Assembly: GCA_030829145.1 (NCBI GenBank)
Contig: JAURBE010000004.1
Coordinates: 1-46,391 of the forward strand
Origin: Verrucomicrobiota bacterium
Lineage (GTDB): Bacteria > Verrucomicrobiota > Verrucomicrobiia > Opitutales > Coraliomargaritaceae
Length of the DNA stretch: 46,391 nucleotides
Direction of reading: 5' to 3'
The position numbers and the translations under genes were made by a program. Positions within the stretch are counted from its first letter, which is position 1. Every line of letters begins with the position of its first letter. Positions 1-8,434 of this stretch are shown piece by piece. The notes under the pieces were generated by a model. That model was not told the origin of the DNA. It saw only the letters and a program-made list of their open reading frames with translations, and made no database searches.

Positions 1-119
1 TCAGCTCTCATCTCTCAACTCTCAGCTCTCATCTCTCAACTCTCAGCTCTCATCTCTCAGCTCTCAACTTTCAGCTCTCAGCTCTCAGCTCTCAACTCTC
101 AACTCTCATCTCTCAACTC
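1..119. repeat. Heptanucleotide tandem array (TCANCTC)n
   Basis: Seventeen head-to-tail copies of the heptamer TCANCTC run from the window edge to about position 119. The variable fourth base is G, T or A, never C, and the first copies cycle G-T-A, giving a 21-bp higher-order period. One copy ends CTT instead of CTC. The array may continue beyond the left edge. It lies immediately 3' of the tRNA-Arg gene and has no long open frame of its own. It is a simple-sequence repeat of unknown role. Confidence 0.9.
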
Positions 120-132
120 TCAGGAAATAAGC

Positions 133-207
133 TGGTATCCCCACTGGGAATCGAACCCAGATCGACTATTTAGGAAACAGTTGTTCTATCCATTGAACTA
201 CAGGGAC
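133..207 (-). tRNA. tRNA-Arg (anticodon CCT)
   Basis: The minus strand folds into a complete cloverleaf. The acceptor stem starts GTCCCTG and pairs with TGGGGAT with three G-T wobbles. The D arm has GTTC/GAAC, the anticodon stem is ACTGT/ATAGT around loop TTCCTAA, and the T arm is CTGGG/CCCAG with TTCGATT. Discriminator A and an encoded CCA follow. The anticodon CCT is complementary to plus-strand 172-174 and reads AGG arginine codons. Confidence 0.95.
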
Positions 208-315
208 TTTTAGCTGAAGCTGCCCAAATTAGGTGTCTCCACGCTGTGATCAAGCTCTTAGATAAATAAAGCTTAGACTTGGCAAAGCAGTGAACATTTG
301 AATAGTTGGTGAGCG

Positions 316-2439
316 ATGACACCAGAAGATGCACTGCAGAAATATTTTGGAATGCCGAGCTTTCGGAAGCCGCAAAGCGATATCATACGCGCAGTACTCG
401 ACAAAAAAGATACCCTCGTCGTCATGCCCACGGGTGGGGGCAAAAGCCTCTGCTTTCAGCTTCCTGCGCTACTACTGCCAGGTGTGACGCTGGTCGTGTC
501 GCCGCTCATCGCCTTGATGAAAGATCAGGTAGATGCATTGCAGGCACGCGGTCTTCCCGCAGGACTACTGAACAGCTCTCAGACTCTAGAACAGCAACGC
601 GAGACGCTCGAGGCAATTCGCCAACGTACGCTCAAGCTGGTCTACATTGCCCCAGAGCGTTTCCGCTCACAGTCGTTTATTAACGCATTACCGCGTGACG
701 CGATTAGCCTCTTTGCGATTGATGAAGCTCACTGCCTCTCTCAATGGGGGCACGACTTCCGCCCTGACTATATGCGCTTGGGCGAAGCGCGTAAGGCAAT
801 CGGCAACCCGCCCTGCATCGCACTAACTGCAACGGCCACGCCCGACGTTCAGATCGATATCAAGCACTGCTTGGAAATGAAGCAACCTGCCGAGTTCGTT
901 GCTGGATTTGCCCGCACGAACCTAAGTTTCAGAGTACGACAAACTAACTCTGATCACGAAAAACTGCAAGCCCTACAAGCGCTGATCAAGCAGCACACGA
1001 CGGGCATCATTTATTGTGCAACACGCAAGTCAGTCGATGCGGTGGCGGCTAAGATCGAGCATTTAAGTAACGCTGTCATTCGCTATCATGGCGGCCTCTC
1101 AGATGCCGAGCGCAGTGCTGCCCAAGAGCGCTTCATGGGACGCGATGCTAATATCGTGGTCGCCACCAATGCCTTTGGAATGGGAATTGACCGCGCGGAT
1201 ATCCGCTTCGTCTGCCACTATGAAATGCCTGGTAGCGTAGAGGCCTATTACCAGGAAGGTGGACGCGCGGGTCGCGATGGAGCATCATCCGTCTGCGAAA
1301 TGTTATTTTCGTATGCCGACAAACGTGTGCAGGACTTTTTCATCGAAGGTGCGAATCCTGGCAAAGCACTCATCGCAGAAATCTTCGACGTACTTTGTGC
1401 GGAAAGTGACGCGCAGCATGAGGTTCGCCTTCCTGTGGATGAGCTCTGCAACCGAGTCGGCCGCAAAGTCAACCCAATGGCAGTCAGCACGGCGATCTCC
1501 GTGCTGACCCGTCAGGGTTGGATCGAGCGCTTTGATATTCCAGGCAAGCGACTCAAGGGCACACGGATCAAGCAACTCGGTCTCAGTGGCAGTAATTTAC
1601 CCATTGATGGCAAAGCACTCGCACTAAAAGCCGAGCGCGATAGCGAACGTTTAAAAACAGTGATTAATTTTTCCTATGCACAAAGCTGCCGCCAAAAATG
1701 GATTCTCGACTATTTCGGTGAGTGCAATGGCGAGAACTGTAAACGCTGCGACAATTGTCAACAGGCTAAAAACCGCGCCGCCCGGGCACCTAGTAAAGAT
1801 GAGTTTACTTTGGTTCAAAAAGCACTCAGCGGAGTTGCTCGGATGAGCCGTAGACTTGGCCCCGACGACTGGATGCCGCGCTTTGGTAAGCGAAAAATCA
1901 TACAATGCTTAATGGGCAGCCAGAGCGCGGCGATCCGAGATAGCGGGTTGGATCAACTTTCCACCCACGGTATCCTGAAGCGAGAAGGCAGCGCCTATGT
2001 TGAAGCACTGTTTGAGTGTCTCGAAGGAGCTGGGCTATTACAGGTCGAGGTCGACGGTAACTACCCGCTATTAAAATTGACGGCTAAAGGCGCGCGCGTA
2101 ATGCAAGGAGTCGACACCATCGATCTTGAGTTACCCGAACGCACTGCAGGAACATTCTCACAGAAATCTGCTAATCCACCTAGCTCAACGCCGAAAAACG
2201 GAGCACCTGGAGGCATACTTGACCGACGCCTCTATGGCATACTAGTCGGGCTTCGTGCAAAAATGGCTGCTCAAACGGGTAAGCCTGCCTTTACTGTATT
2301 TTCCAACTCAGTACTCGTTGAACTCGCAAATAAAAAGCCGCGAACAGAGCAAGATGCGCTCGAAATTAAAGGAATTGGCCCTGCTAAAGTAAAATCGGTG
2401 CTCCCTCAGTTTCTAAGCGCCATCGAAGAGAATCTATAA
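316..2439 (+). CDS. recQ: ATP-dependent DNA helicase RecQ
   Basis: A 707-residue superfamily 2 3'-5' DNA helicase that unwinds recombination and stalled-fork intermediates in the cytoplasm. Walker A (PTGGGKS) is at residues 38-44 and the DEAH box at 136-139, followed by the RecQ aromatic-rich loop (SQWGHDFRPDY). The second RecA domain carries the FGMGID and EGGRAGRDG motifs. A four-cysteine RQC zinc site and winged helix follow around residues 450-580, and an HRDC domain with the IKGIGPAKV helix-hairpin closes the protein. Length and domain order are those of full bacterial RecQ. The ATG at 316 has a possible weak purine-rich site (GGTGAG) just upstream, unusual for this window. The family is certain and the start is likely. 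Confidence 0.97.
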   Translation: MTPEDALQKYFGMPSFRKPQSDIIRAVLDKKDTLVVMPTGGGKSLCFQLPALLLPGVTLVVSPLIALMKDQVDALQARGLPAGLLNSSQTLEQQRETLEAIRQRTLKLVYIAPERFRSQSFINALPRDAISLFAIDEAHCLSQWGHDFRPDYMRLGEARKAIGNPPCIALTATATPDVQIDIKHCLEMKQPAEFVAGFARTNLSFRVRQTNSDHEKLQALQALIKQHTTGIIYCATRKSVDAVAAKIEHLSNAVIRYHGGLSDAERSAAQERFMGRDANIVVATNAFGMGIDRADIRFVCHYEMPGSVEAYYQEGGRAGRDGASSVCEMLFSYADKRVQDFFIEGANPGKALIAEIFDVLCAESDAQHEVRLPVDELCNRVGRKVNPMAVSTAISVLTRQGWIERFDIPGKRLKGTRIKQLGLSGSNLPIDGKALALKAERDSERLKTVINFSYAQSCRQKWILDYFGECNGENCKRCDNCQQAKNRAARAPSKDEFTLVQKALSGVARMSRRLGPDDWMPRFGKRKIIQCLMGSQSAAIRDSGLDQLSTHGILKREGSAYVEALFECLEGAGLLQVEVDGNYPLLKLTAKGARVMQGVDTIDLELPERTAGTFSQKSANPPSSTPKNGAPGGILDRRLYGILVGLRAKMAAQTGKPAFTVFSNSVLVELANKKPRTEQDALEIKGIGPAKVKSVLPQFLSAIEENL

Positions 2440-2539
2440 AACATTATAATACAGCAACTTGAGCTTATATATAGTCATATAATTTGAACCTAAAAATTTC
2501 CTTGCACCTACACGCGTAACACCTACTTTCCTTCGCTTC

Positions 2540-2737
2540 ATGAGCACAGACAGCAAGAAACTCAATCGTTCCCGCAACCCAATGGACTTTACGTTCAACG
2601 ATGTGGAGCAACTATCCCGCTTTATAACTGAAACGGGCAAGATCCTTCCTCGTAAAGACACAGGCCTTTCCGCAAAGCATCAGCGTCGTATCACGAAACT
2701 CATCAAGCAGGGTCGTAATACGCTGACCATGCAGTAA
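2540..2737 (+). CDS. rpsR: 30S ribosomal protein bS18
   Basis: A 65-residue basic protein with the bS18 core: the [19 protein letters not shown] stretch followed by [17 protein letters not shown]. bS18 sits on the platform of the small ribosomal subunit next to bS6. There are no zinc-binding cysteines, so this is a zinc-independent form. In most bacteria rpsR lies with rpsF, ssb and rplI; here it stands alone between recQ and sua5 and is followed by its own terminator. A second bS18 elsewhere in the genome is therefore possible. No Shine-Dalgarno sequence precedes the ATG. Confidence 0.93.
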   Translation: MSTDSKKLNRSRNPMDFTFNDVEQLSRFITETGKILPRKDTGLSAKHQRRITKLIKQGRNTLTMQ

Positions 2738-2763
2738 GCTGCGTTACGAATATAGGACTTTCC

Positions 2764-2793
2764 AATCCTTCCTCTTAACGGGAAGGATTTTTT
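2764..2793 (+). terminator. Rho-independent terminator after rpsR
   Basis: A nine-base-pair stem AATCCTTCC / GGAAGGATT (2764-2772 and 2781-2789) with an eight-base loop is followed by a run of T to 2793. It lies 26 bases after the rpsR stop, just before sua5. Confidence 0.85.
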
Positions 2794-2814
2794 ATATCCA
2801 CAGTTCCACATCTA

Positions 2815-3813
2815 ATGGACAATAGTCACAAGATACTCGAAGCAAGCATAGCGAACTATGATCACTGTGCCGACTTGCTCCGCGCAGATGAGGTGATCGG
2901 TATGCCCACAGAGACCGTCTACGGGCTAGCTGGTAATGCACTCAATGAATCAAGTGTGCGCAAGATCTTCGATGTCAAAGGACGCCCACTGATTGACCCT
3001 CTAATTGTCCACTTTAGCGACATTGAAAGTGCAGAAGCACACATTGCGGTGAATCAAAGCGTTCGAAAGCTGGCAGCCGCGTTTTGGCCAGGTCCTCTGA
3101 CAATGGTGGTGCCAAAGCGCGCTACCATTCCAGGCTTAGTCACGGCAGGGCTCTCCAGCGTCGCAATCCGAGTGCCGCAACACCCCGTCTTCAGAGCAAT
3201 ACTGAAACGACTAGACTTTCCGCTCGCTGCGCCAAGCGCCAATCCGTTTGGCTACGTCAGCCCGACACTAGCCAGCCATGTAGCACATACTCTGGGCAAT
3301 CGTATCGAAGCGGTACTTGATGGCGGCCGAAGCAACTTTGGCTTAGAATCTACCATTATTGACCTCAGAGCCGCTGAGGCGCCGGTCATTCTCAGGCATG
3401 GTCCAATTACTGAAGATCAAATCAGCAAGGCCTTAGGCATCCCACTCAGCAACCATATTAAAACGACGGGTGACGACACTAGCGCTCAAACTGCTCCTGG
3501 CATGCTCACCCAACACTACAGCCCCAGCGCCACAGTCACTCTACTCGATCACGGCACAATCAACTCGAACCTAGCCGACAAAGCCAGCGCGCTAATCTGC
3601 AACCAAAAGCCAGAATGGTACTCGCAGCAGCGCAACGTATTTTGGCTCTCAGAATCGGGTAATCTCAACGAAATCGCCCACAACCTTTTTGAGCTCATAC
3701 AACGCCTCGATCAACAAAACTACAAGCATCTGTGGATCGAACTCACCTTGGAATCTGGTATCGGCCAAGCGATCAACGATCGACTGCGACGGGCAGCAGC
3801 CAAAATCACCTGA
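2815..3813 (+). CDS. sua5: L-threonylcarbamoyladenylate synthase (Sua5 type)
   Basis: A 332-residue enzyme that makes threonylcarbamoyl-AMP from threonine, bicarbonate and ATP, the first step of t6A37 modification of ANN-decoding tRNAs. The N-terminal YrdC domain (about residues 15-205) shows PTETVYGLAGNA, KGRP, FWPGPLTMVV, the SVAIRVP segment and PLAAPSAN. The C-terminal Sua5 domain starts after the linker motif APGMLTQHYSP, which marks the long Sua5 form rather than the short TsaC form. It lies alone between two terminators and converges on the polysaccharide genes. Confidence 0.95.
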   Translation: MDNSHKILEASIANYDHCADLLRADEVIGMPTETVYGLAGNALNESSVRKIFDVKGRPLIDPLIVHFSDIESAEAHIAVNQSVRKLAAAFWPGPLTMVVPKRATIPGLVTAGLSSVAIRVPQHPVFRAILKRLDFPLAAPSANPFGYVSPTLASHVAHTLGNRIEAVLDGGRSNFGLESTIIDLRAAEAPVILRHGPITEDQISKALGIPLSNHIKTTGDDTSAQTAPGMLTQHYSPSATVTLLDHGTINSNLADKASALICNQKPEWYSQQRNVFWLSESGNLNEIAHNLFELIQRLDQQNYKHLWIELTLESGIGQAINDRLRRAAAKIT

Positions 3814-3921
3814 CTGGAATTGAAACTCGCGAGCGCTAAAAAATATGGTTTTCTCACAGCGCAGAGAAATCACTGAGTAGACCGCTCCACGCACTAAAAA
3901 AACAGTGGTTTTCCCAGACTA

Positions 3922-3952
3922 AAAAGACCCACTGCAATCAGTGGGTCTTTTG
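3922..3952. terminator. Bidirectional terminator between sua5 and wzc
   Basis: The perfect stem AAAAGACCCACTG / CAGTGGGTCTTTT with a CAAT loop lies between convergent genes. T runs follow on both strands, four on the plus strand and five on the minus strand, so it can end sua5 and the minus-strand polysaccharide genes. Confidence 0.88.
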
Positions 3953-3975
3953 GTAAATACCGACGATATTATCGT

Positions 3976-6261
3976 TTACGATTTAGGCTCCATCTCTGGC
4001 TCAACTGAACCAGCAAGCTCTTCTTCAAACTCTTCATCCTGACGAATGTAATAGTCCTGATAGTCCTTATCAGTGTAGCTTGAGTAGTAGTAACTCGATA
4101 GCGCACTGGTGATGTTGTTCAAAATCGCACCAAACACGGGTGTGTTTGATTCCCATAAGCGGCGAACATTCATCACTGCAGTCTTACGCTTCACAGTGTT
4201 AAACTTAATTACGTACAACACACCATCTGCCAGCGGCAACAGGTTCAGCACATCACTTACGGCTGCCAACGGTGGCGAGTCGATCACGATACGGTCGTAG
4301 CGATCACGGAGATCCGCGAGCATTGCCTCAAATTTAGCACTATTCAGCACCTGAGTGGGGTTTTTCGACTTACCCCCAGACGGCAATACATCGAGATTCG
4401 GGTACACTTCTTTAATGACCACTTCGTCGAGGCCGACGCTCTTTTCAACGTAGTCTAACAGACCAAAATCATTTTCCAACTGCAGCGAGCGCGCAACATT
4501 CGGTAAACGAAGGTCACCGTCTAGCAACAAAGTTTTCTCACCATGATTGGCAAAGGTCAGTGCCAAATTCGAGCTGACAAAAGACTTACCTTCACCAGGC
4601 ACGGTACTGGTCGTAACGATGATTTTCGCATTCTTGCTCTCATCGTTCAGTTTCAACGCGGAGTGAATCGAGCGGAAAGTTTCAGTCACATGGCGATCAG
4701 CATTAGATGCGACAGCTTGCGCCTTGGATCTCGAGTCCAGCTTCCTGATACGTGGAACCAGTCCGAGCATCGGCAAGCCAATCGTACCTTCAATATCGAA
4801 TGCGCTCTTCACACGATCATCTAAGAAAGCCACAAGGAAAATCAAACCGGCACCAACAGCCAAGCCTCCAAACAACCCAGCAGCCAAATTCATCACAATA
4901 TTCGGTGAAGAGTGTCGCAATGGTGGCAGCGCCTCATCAATCACACGTGAATTAGGGTTTTTCAGATTAATTTGCGCTTGCTCTTGAGTCATACGAGACA
5001 CCAAGGCCTGCAAGAATCCCTGCTGTACTTCAAGATCACGCAGTAGCGAGTTATATTCAACACGTGTCTTACTCAACTCGATCAACTCTGCCTCTTTTTC
5101 TGCCAAACGCTGGCTTGCGAGTTCAAAATTACTCTTAGTTTCAGCGTACTGAGCAGACAACTTGTCCACCGAATTTTGAACGGCTCCCTGCAGCTCTGCT
5201 TCTGACTCCTGTAAAGTCTGCAACAACTGTATCATAACAGGGTGCTTTTCTCGATAGCGCTTAGACAAAGACGAAATCTGAATTTTAACCGAAGACAACT
5301 CTTGCAGCAAGCGAGCTACATTTTGTTGTTCCGCAATAAACGACAGTTCCCACAAATTTTTGCTCTCACGACGATAGGTCTCAACCAAATTCCAACGAGT
5401 CTCAATCTGATCAAATGTATTTTTATTGGCCAACTTCATCTCGTTCAAGCTTGCTAATTGAACACCAGCAATGTTTTCCGAGGTGTCCAACGATACCGCG
5501 TTGTTCTGCTCACGATATTCCGCCAACTTTAACTCAAGCTCTTCGACTCGCTCGCGCTGTTGATCCGCTCGAATACGAAGGTCTTCAACCGCTTTCATCG
5601 AACCATCAATGTTGAGCGTCAAATTGTAATTGATAAACTCATCGGCAAATAAATTAGCCACACGTGCCGCAATCAGAGCATCTGGATGCGTATACGCTAC
5701 GCCGATCATCAAACTCATGCGCTGCGGCAGCACCTTTCGATTTTTACCCAAGACCTCAACCGGAGTCAGCGGTCCAGTAAAGCTCAGTGCATCTGCATAG
5801 GGTGCCATGAAACGCTCACGCTCTTCATCCTGTAATCGCCGCTCTACCCCTTGAATAATTTTGCCACTATTCAAGACACTGATCTGGGTATTCAAATCTT
5901 CAGCCGAGCGAATTTGATTCGGCTCTAACTCACCTGCTCCAAGGGTCTGCATCGCCGATGGATCATCGCGCAACAACTGGACCATCGCTACCGATGTATA
6001 TACTTTGGTCTTGTTGAAAGTATATAGAATCGATCCCGAAAAAATGATAAAAAATGCGACGATCAAATACCAAATACGCTCACGAAACATGAGGAAGTAA
6101 TCTTTAAACGAGCGCTGCGGAGCGCCACTGCCGCCACCTCCATAAGAACCCTCGCCATAGCCGCCACCATAACCATAGTTACTGCCACCACTGTAGCCAT
6201 AACTCCCGCCATAACCACCTGAGTTTAGGTCCGGAGCACCTCTTACGTAATCATTTTTCAT
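3976..6261 (-). CDS. Wzc/GumC-like polysaccharide co-polymerase with tyrosine autokinase domain
   Basis: A 761-residue inner-membrane protein that controls polymerisation and export of a surface polysaccharide. The first 50 residues are an unusual cytoplasmic Gly/Tyr/Ser-rich tail. A transmembrane helix at about 63-80 and a second at about 455-480 flank a Wzz domain and a long periplasmic coiled coil (about 220-430). The C-terminal BY-kinase has Walker A (VPGEGKS, 554-560), Walker A' (LLLDGDLRLP, 578-587), Walker B (IVIDSPP, 658-664) and a tyrosine cluster (724-738) that is the expected autophosphorylation site. It lies 17 bases after the wza-like gene and they should be co-transcribed. The substrate polysaccharide is unknown. 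Confidence 0.93.
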   Translation of the reverse strand: MKNDYVRGAPDLNSGGYGGSYGYSGGSNYGYGGGYGEGSYGGGGSGAPQRSFKDYFLMFRERIWYLIVAFFIIFSGSILYTFNKTKVYTSVAMVQLLRDDPSAMQTLGAGELEPNQIRSAEDLNTQISVLNSGKIIQGVERRLQDEERERFMAPYADALSFTGPLTPVEVLGKNRKVLPQRMSLMIGVAYTHPDALIAARVANLFADEFINYNLTLNIDGSMKAVEDLRIRADQQRERVEELELKLAEYREQNNAVSLDTSENIAGVQLASLNEMKLANKNTFDQIETRWNLVETYRRESKNLWELSFIAEQQNVARLLQELSSVKIQISSLSKRYREKHPVMIQLLQTLQESEAELQGAVQNSVDKLSAQYAETKSNFELASQRLAEKEAELIELSKTRVEYNSLLRDLEVQQGFLQALVSRMTQEQAQINLKNPNSRVIDEALPPLRHSSPNIVMNLAAGLFGGLAVGAGLIFLVAFLDDRVKSAFDIEGTIGLPMLGLVPRIRKLDSRSKAQAVASNADRHVTETFRSIHSALKLNDESKNAKIIVTTSTVPGEGKSFVSSNLALTFANHGEKTLLLDGDLRLPNVARSLQLENDFGLLDYVEKSVGLDEVVIKEVYPNLDVLPSGGKSKNPTQVLNSAKFEAMLADLRDRYDRIVIDSPPLAAVSDVLNLLPLADGVLYVIKFNTVKRKTAVMNVRRLWESNTPVFGAILNNITSALSSYYYSSYTDKDYQDYYIRQDEEFEEELAGSVEPEMEPKS

Positions 6262-6278
6262 AGAAATTCGTTGCTAAA

Positions 6279-6935
6279 TTAGATAATTCTCTCAGGCACC
6301 CAAATCGTATCGCCTTCTTGAAGAATGATATCTTTCACATCAGGATCAGTCACAATCTTAGTAAAATTGACCTCCATCTGCCGTGAGCGACCATTCTCAT
6401 CCACTCGCTTAATTTTAAGTGATTTCGGATTGCCCAAGCGTGTGATACCATTGACCATCGCCATCGCCTCAGTGAGCATCATCTCTCGGTCAGGCGGAAT
6501 TTCGACCACACCCGGGCGATTGACTGAACCTAGGATACGAATGACTTTAGGGGAAAAGGAAACCACTAATACTGAAATCTGTGGATCCACTAAATAGTCT
6601 CGATTATATAGATTCGTGACCAATGACTTGCTCTCAGCTACCGTCATTCCAGCGACTTTGATTTTACCGACCAATGCCAGCGACACAGTACCATCGCCCT
6701 CGATACGCACTGTCTTGTTCAAATCCTGCTCTTGGTAAACCTCAATTTCAATCACATCTGAAGGCTTTAGTACGTAATTGCTGCCAACGATCATACCAAC
6801 ACCACCGGAACTAGCGCTCCCTGCGCTCGAACTGGATGCTCCAGATGAGCTAGCACTAGCACCAGAATCTTGCGCGCGCATGGCCGAGCTGCAGGCGAGT
6901 AAACACGAAATTAAGAGTAGTATCAGACGTTTCAT
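6279..6935 (-). CDS. Wza-like polysaccharide export protein (Poly_export/SLBB)
   Basis: A 218-residue secreted protein forming part of the outer-membrane exit for polysaccharide. The N terminus is a signal sequence whose LLAC (residues 12-15) could be a lipobox. A Ser/Gly/Ala-rich linker leads to the polysaccharide export domain (LKPSDVIEIEVYQEQDL, about 57-130) and one SLBB domain (ILGSVNRPGVVEIP onward). It is shorter than enterobacterial Wza (about 380 residues), with one SLBB domain and no obvious amphipathic outer-membrane helix, so another protein may form the actual pore; the beta-barrel gene just upstream is a candidate. No Shine-Dalgarno sequence is seen, and a terminator hairpin sits directly before the start. 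Confidence 0.92.
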   Translation of the reverse strand: MKRLILLLISCLLACSSAMRAQDSGASASSSGASSSSAGSASSGGVGMIVGSNYVLKPSDVIEIEVYQEQDLNKTVRIEGDGTVSLALVGKIKVAGMTVAESKSLVTNLYNRDYLVDPQISVLVVSFSPKVIRILGSVNRPGVVEIPPDREMMLTEAMAMVNGITRLGNPKSLKIKRVDENGRSRQMEVNFTKIVTDPDVKDIILQEGDTIWVPERII

Positions 6936-6940
6936 ATATT

Positions 6941-6966
6941 AAAAAATGCCTCCTAGCGGAGGCATT
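6941..6966 (-). terminator. Terminator/attenuator between the beta-barrel gene and wza
   Basis: On the minus strand a nine-pair stem AATGCCTCC / GGAGGCATT with a four-base loop is followed by six T. The T run ends only five bases before the wza ATG at 6935. It ends the upstream beta-barrel transcript and may set the amount of wza/wzc message by readthrough. Confidence 0.85.
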
Positions 6967-6999
6967 CAAACCGCAGTAGCGGGAGGAAGTTCAAATTAA

Positions 7000-8232
7000 T
7001 CAGTAACGAAGCGATGCCGACAGATCAAGTATATGATTTTCGTAGCTTTGTAGCGCACGGTCAGAATCGTTTTCTACATACATATAGCCCGCGCTAAAGC
7101 GCCAGAACTCATTCGGCACATACGATAAACGTGCTCCAATGCGGTAGATATTATCATCATTGTCACTTTCAGTATATTCTCGTAAAGTATAGCCACCAAA
7201 TGCACTCGCCGAGTAGTGCATATTAATAGAATAAGTCGCGCTCACATCAACCGACGTATTTTCGGTGCTTTGACCTTCGCCACCGACACCAAAGTCACGC
7301 CCTAGGTTTAAACGAGAAGTAACCTTTGGTGTGACCGAATATGTCAGATCGGCATCCAAGCCCAGAGTACTCTGAGACCTTCCGTTTCTCTTCGAGGGCG
7401 TTAAGATACCAGAGTCATAACTACGGATATTTGAATCATCCGAATCCGTTTCGCGGTAGCCCACCTTAAAAAATCCAGTCAACTTCGGCAGCAACTCGCC
7501 ACGCGCTCCAACATTAATGAAGTGTGACGTTTTATCGTAGCTGTCAGTAAAGCGTCCAGATGTTGTATCACCTATAGACACCTCGCCCACCTCGGAAGTC
7601 CGATATTGATATCCAACACTCAAATCCACCTTCGGGGAAAGTTCATAGAAAATATCCAGCGGAATGGTGGTGGTTTCACGATCGGCAATGCCAGGTTCAT
7701 CTTGATATTCAAGATCGCTGTACTTGACACCTGAACCAATACTAAACTTTGGAGACAAACGATACTCGCCCTCTAAATTGGCTCGCAACTCATCCGATTC
7801 AGTTAGCCTGCCCAAACGATTCGTGTTGCCATCCGCACCGCTGGATTGCTTTTCGTCATAACTGACCGAACCACTGACATCCCAGCGGGTGCTTTTGTAT
7901 GAACTGACGGCCTTAATATGAAACAATTCATTGTCCAAATCAGTTAGATCATCATAGCGCAAAATATCATAACTGGTGATGATGCTCAGATCTAGATTCG
8001 ACACGCCACGCCCGACATTAACTTCGAAACCTGGCGAGAGTGTGAATAACAAATCCTCTATCTCGTCGTTCTCGTCGTATAAAACATTTGATTGCCATTT
8101 AACTGATGAGGATCCGCTGAAGAACACATCCACACTGTCACCAATTGAAACAAGTGGCCCCGCCTGAACTGGGGCAAGTAACCCCGAAAGTGATAAGATT
8201 GAGGCGATGAGAAGTGATTCTTGGATTTTCAT
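7000..8232 (-). CDS. Outer-membrane beta-barrel protein (BBP2-like), polysaccharide-locus associated
   Basis: A 410-residue protein with a signal peptide (cleavage after about residue 24, VQAG) and many alternating amphipathic strands rich in Tyr, Ser and Asp. It ends with an aromatic C-terminal residue (SASLRY), as expected for BAM-dependent outer-membrane barrels. The strand pattern (SVGYQYR, FKVGYRETDSDDSN, RFSAGYMYVENDS) fits the putative beta-barrel porin families found beside polysaccharide export and exosortase genes. It is the first gene of the minus-strand series and is separated from wza by a strong hairpin. It could be the outer-membrane secretin for the polysaccharide; this is inferred from context only. 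Confidence 0.8.
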   Translation of the reverse strand: MKIQESLLIASILSLSGLLAPVQAGPLVSIGDSVDVFFSGSSSVKWQSNVLYDENDEIEDLLFTLSPGFEVNVGRGVSNLDLSIITSYDILRYDDLTDLDNELFHIKAVSSYKSTRWDVSGSVSYDEKQSSGADGNTNRLGRLTESDELRANLEGEYRLSPKFSIGSGVKYSDLEYQDEPGIADRETTTIPLDIFYELSPKVDLSVGYQYRTSEVGEVSIGDTTSGRFTDSYDKTSHFINVGARGELLPKLTGFFKVGYRETDSDDSNIRSYDSGILTPSKRNGRSQSTLGLDADLTYSVTPKVTSRLNLGRDFGVGGEGQSTENTSVDVSATYSINMHYSASAFGGYTLREYTESDNDDNIYRIGARLSYVPNEFWRFSAGYMYVENDSDRALQSYENHILDLSASLRY

Positions 8233-8434
8233 TCAGCAATTGCTAGTATGGACCCTAGCTATTTATGGGGTGAAGTATTTATGTAACTAAAACGATATCG
8301 AAAATAATAATAGTATGTAAAATTAGATGGCTCTCGCTTAGACTGCAATAAGAAAGAGTTGCTTATTTTGACTTTGCCAACTGCATAATTTTGACCATAT
8401 TAACCGACCGTCTTAGTTCACTACTCCTTATAAA

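Noticed and set aside
306-683. 125-residue open frame overlapping recQ
   Set aside because: Out-of-frame shadow of recQ, Arg/Thr-rich, with no family resemblance.
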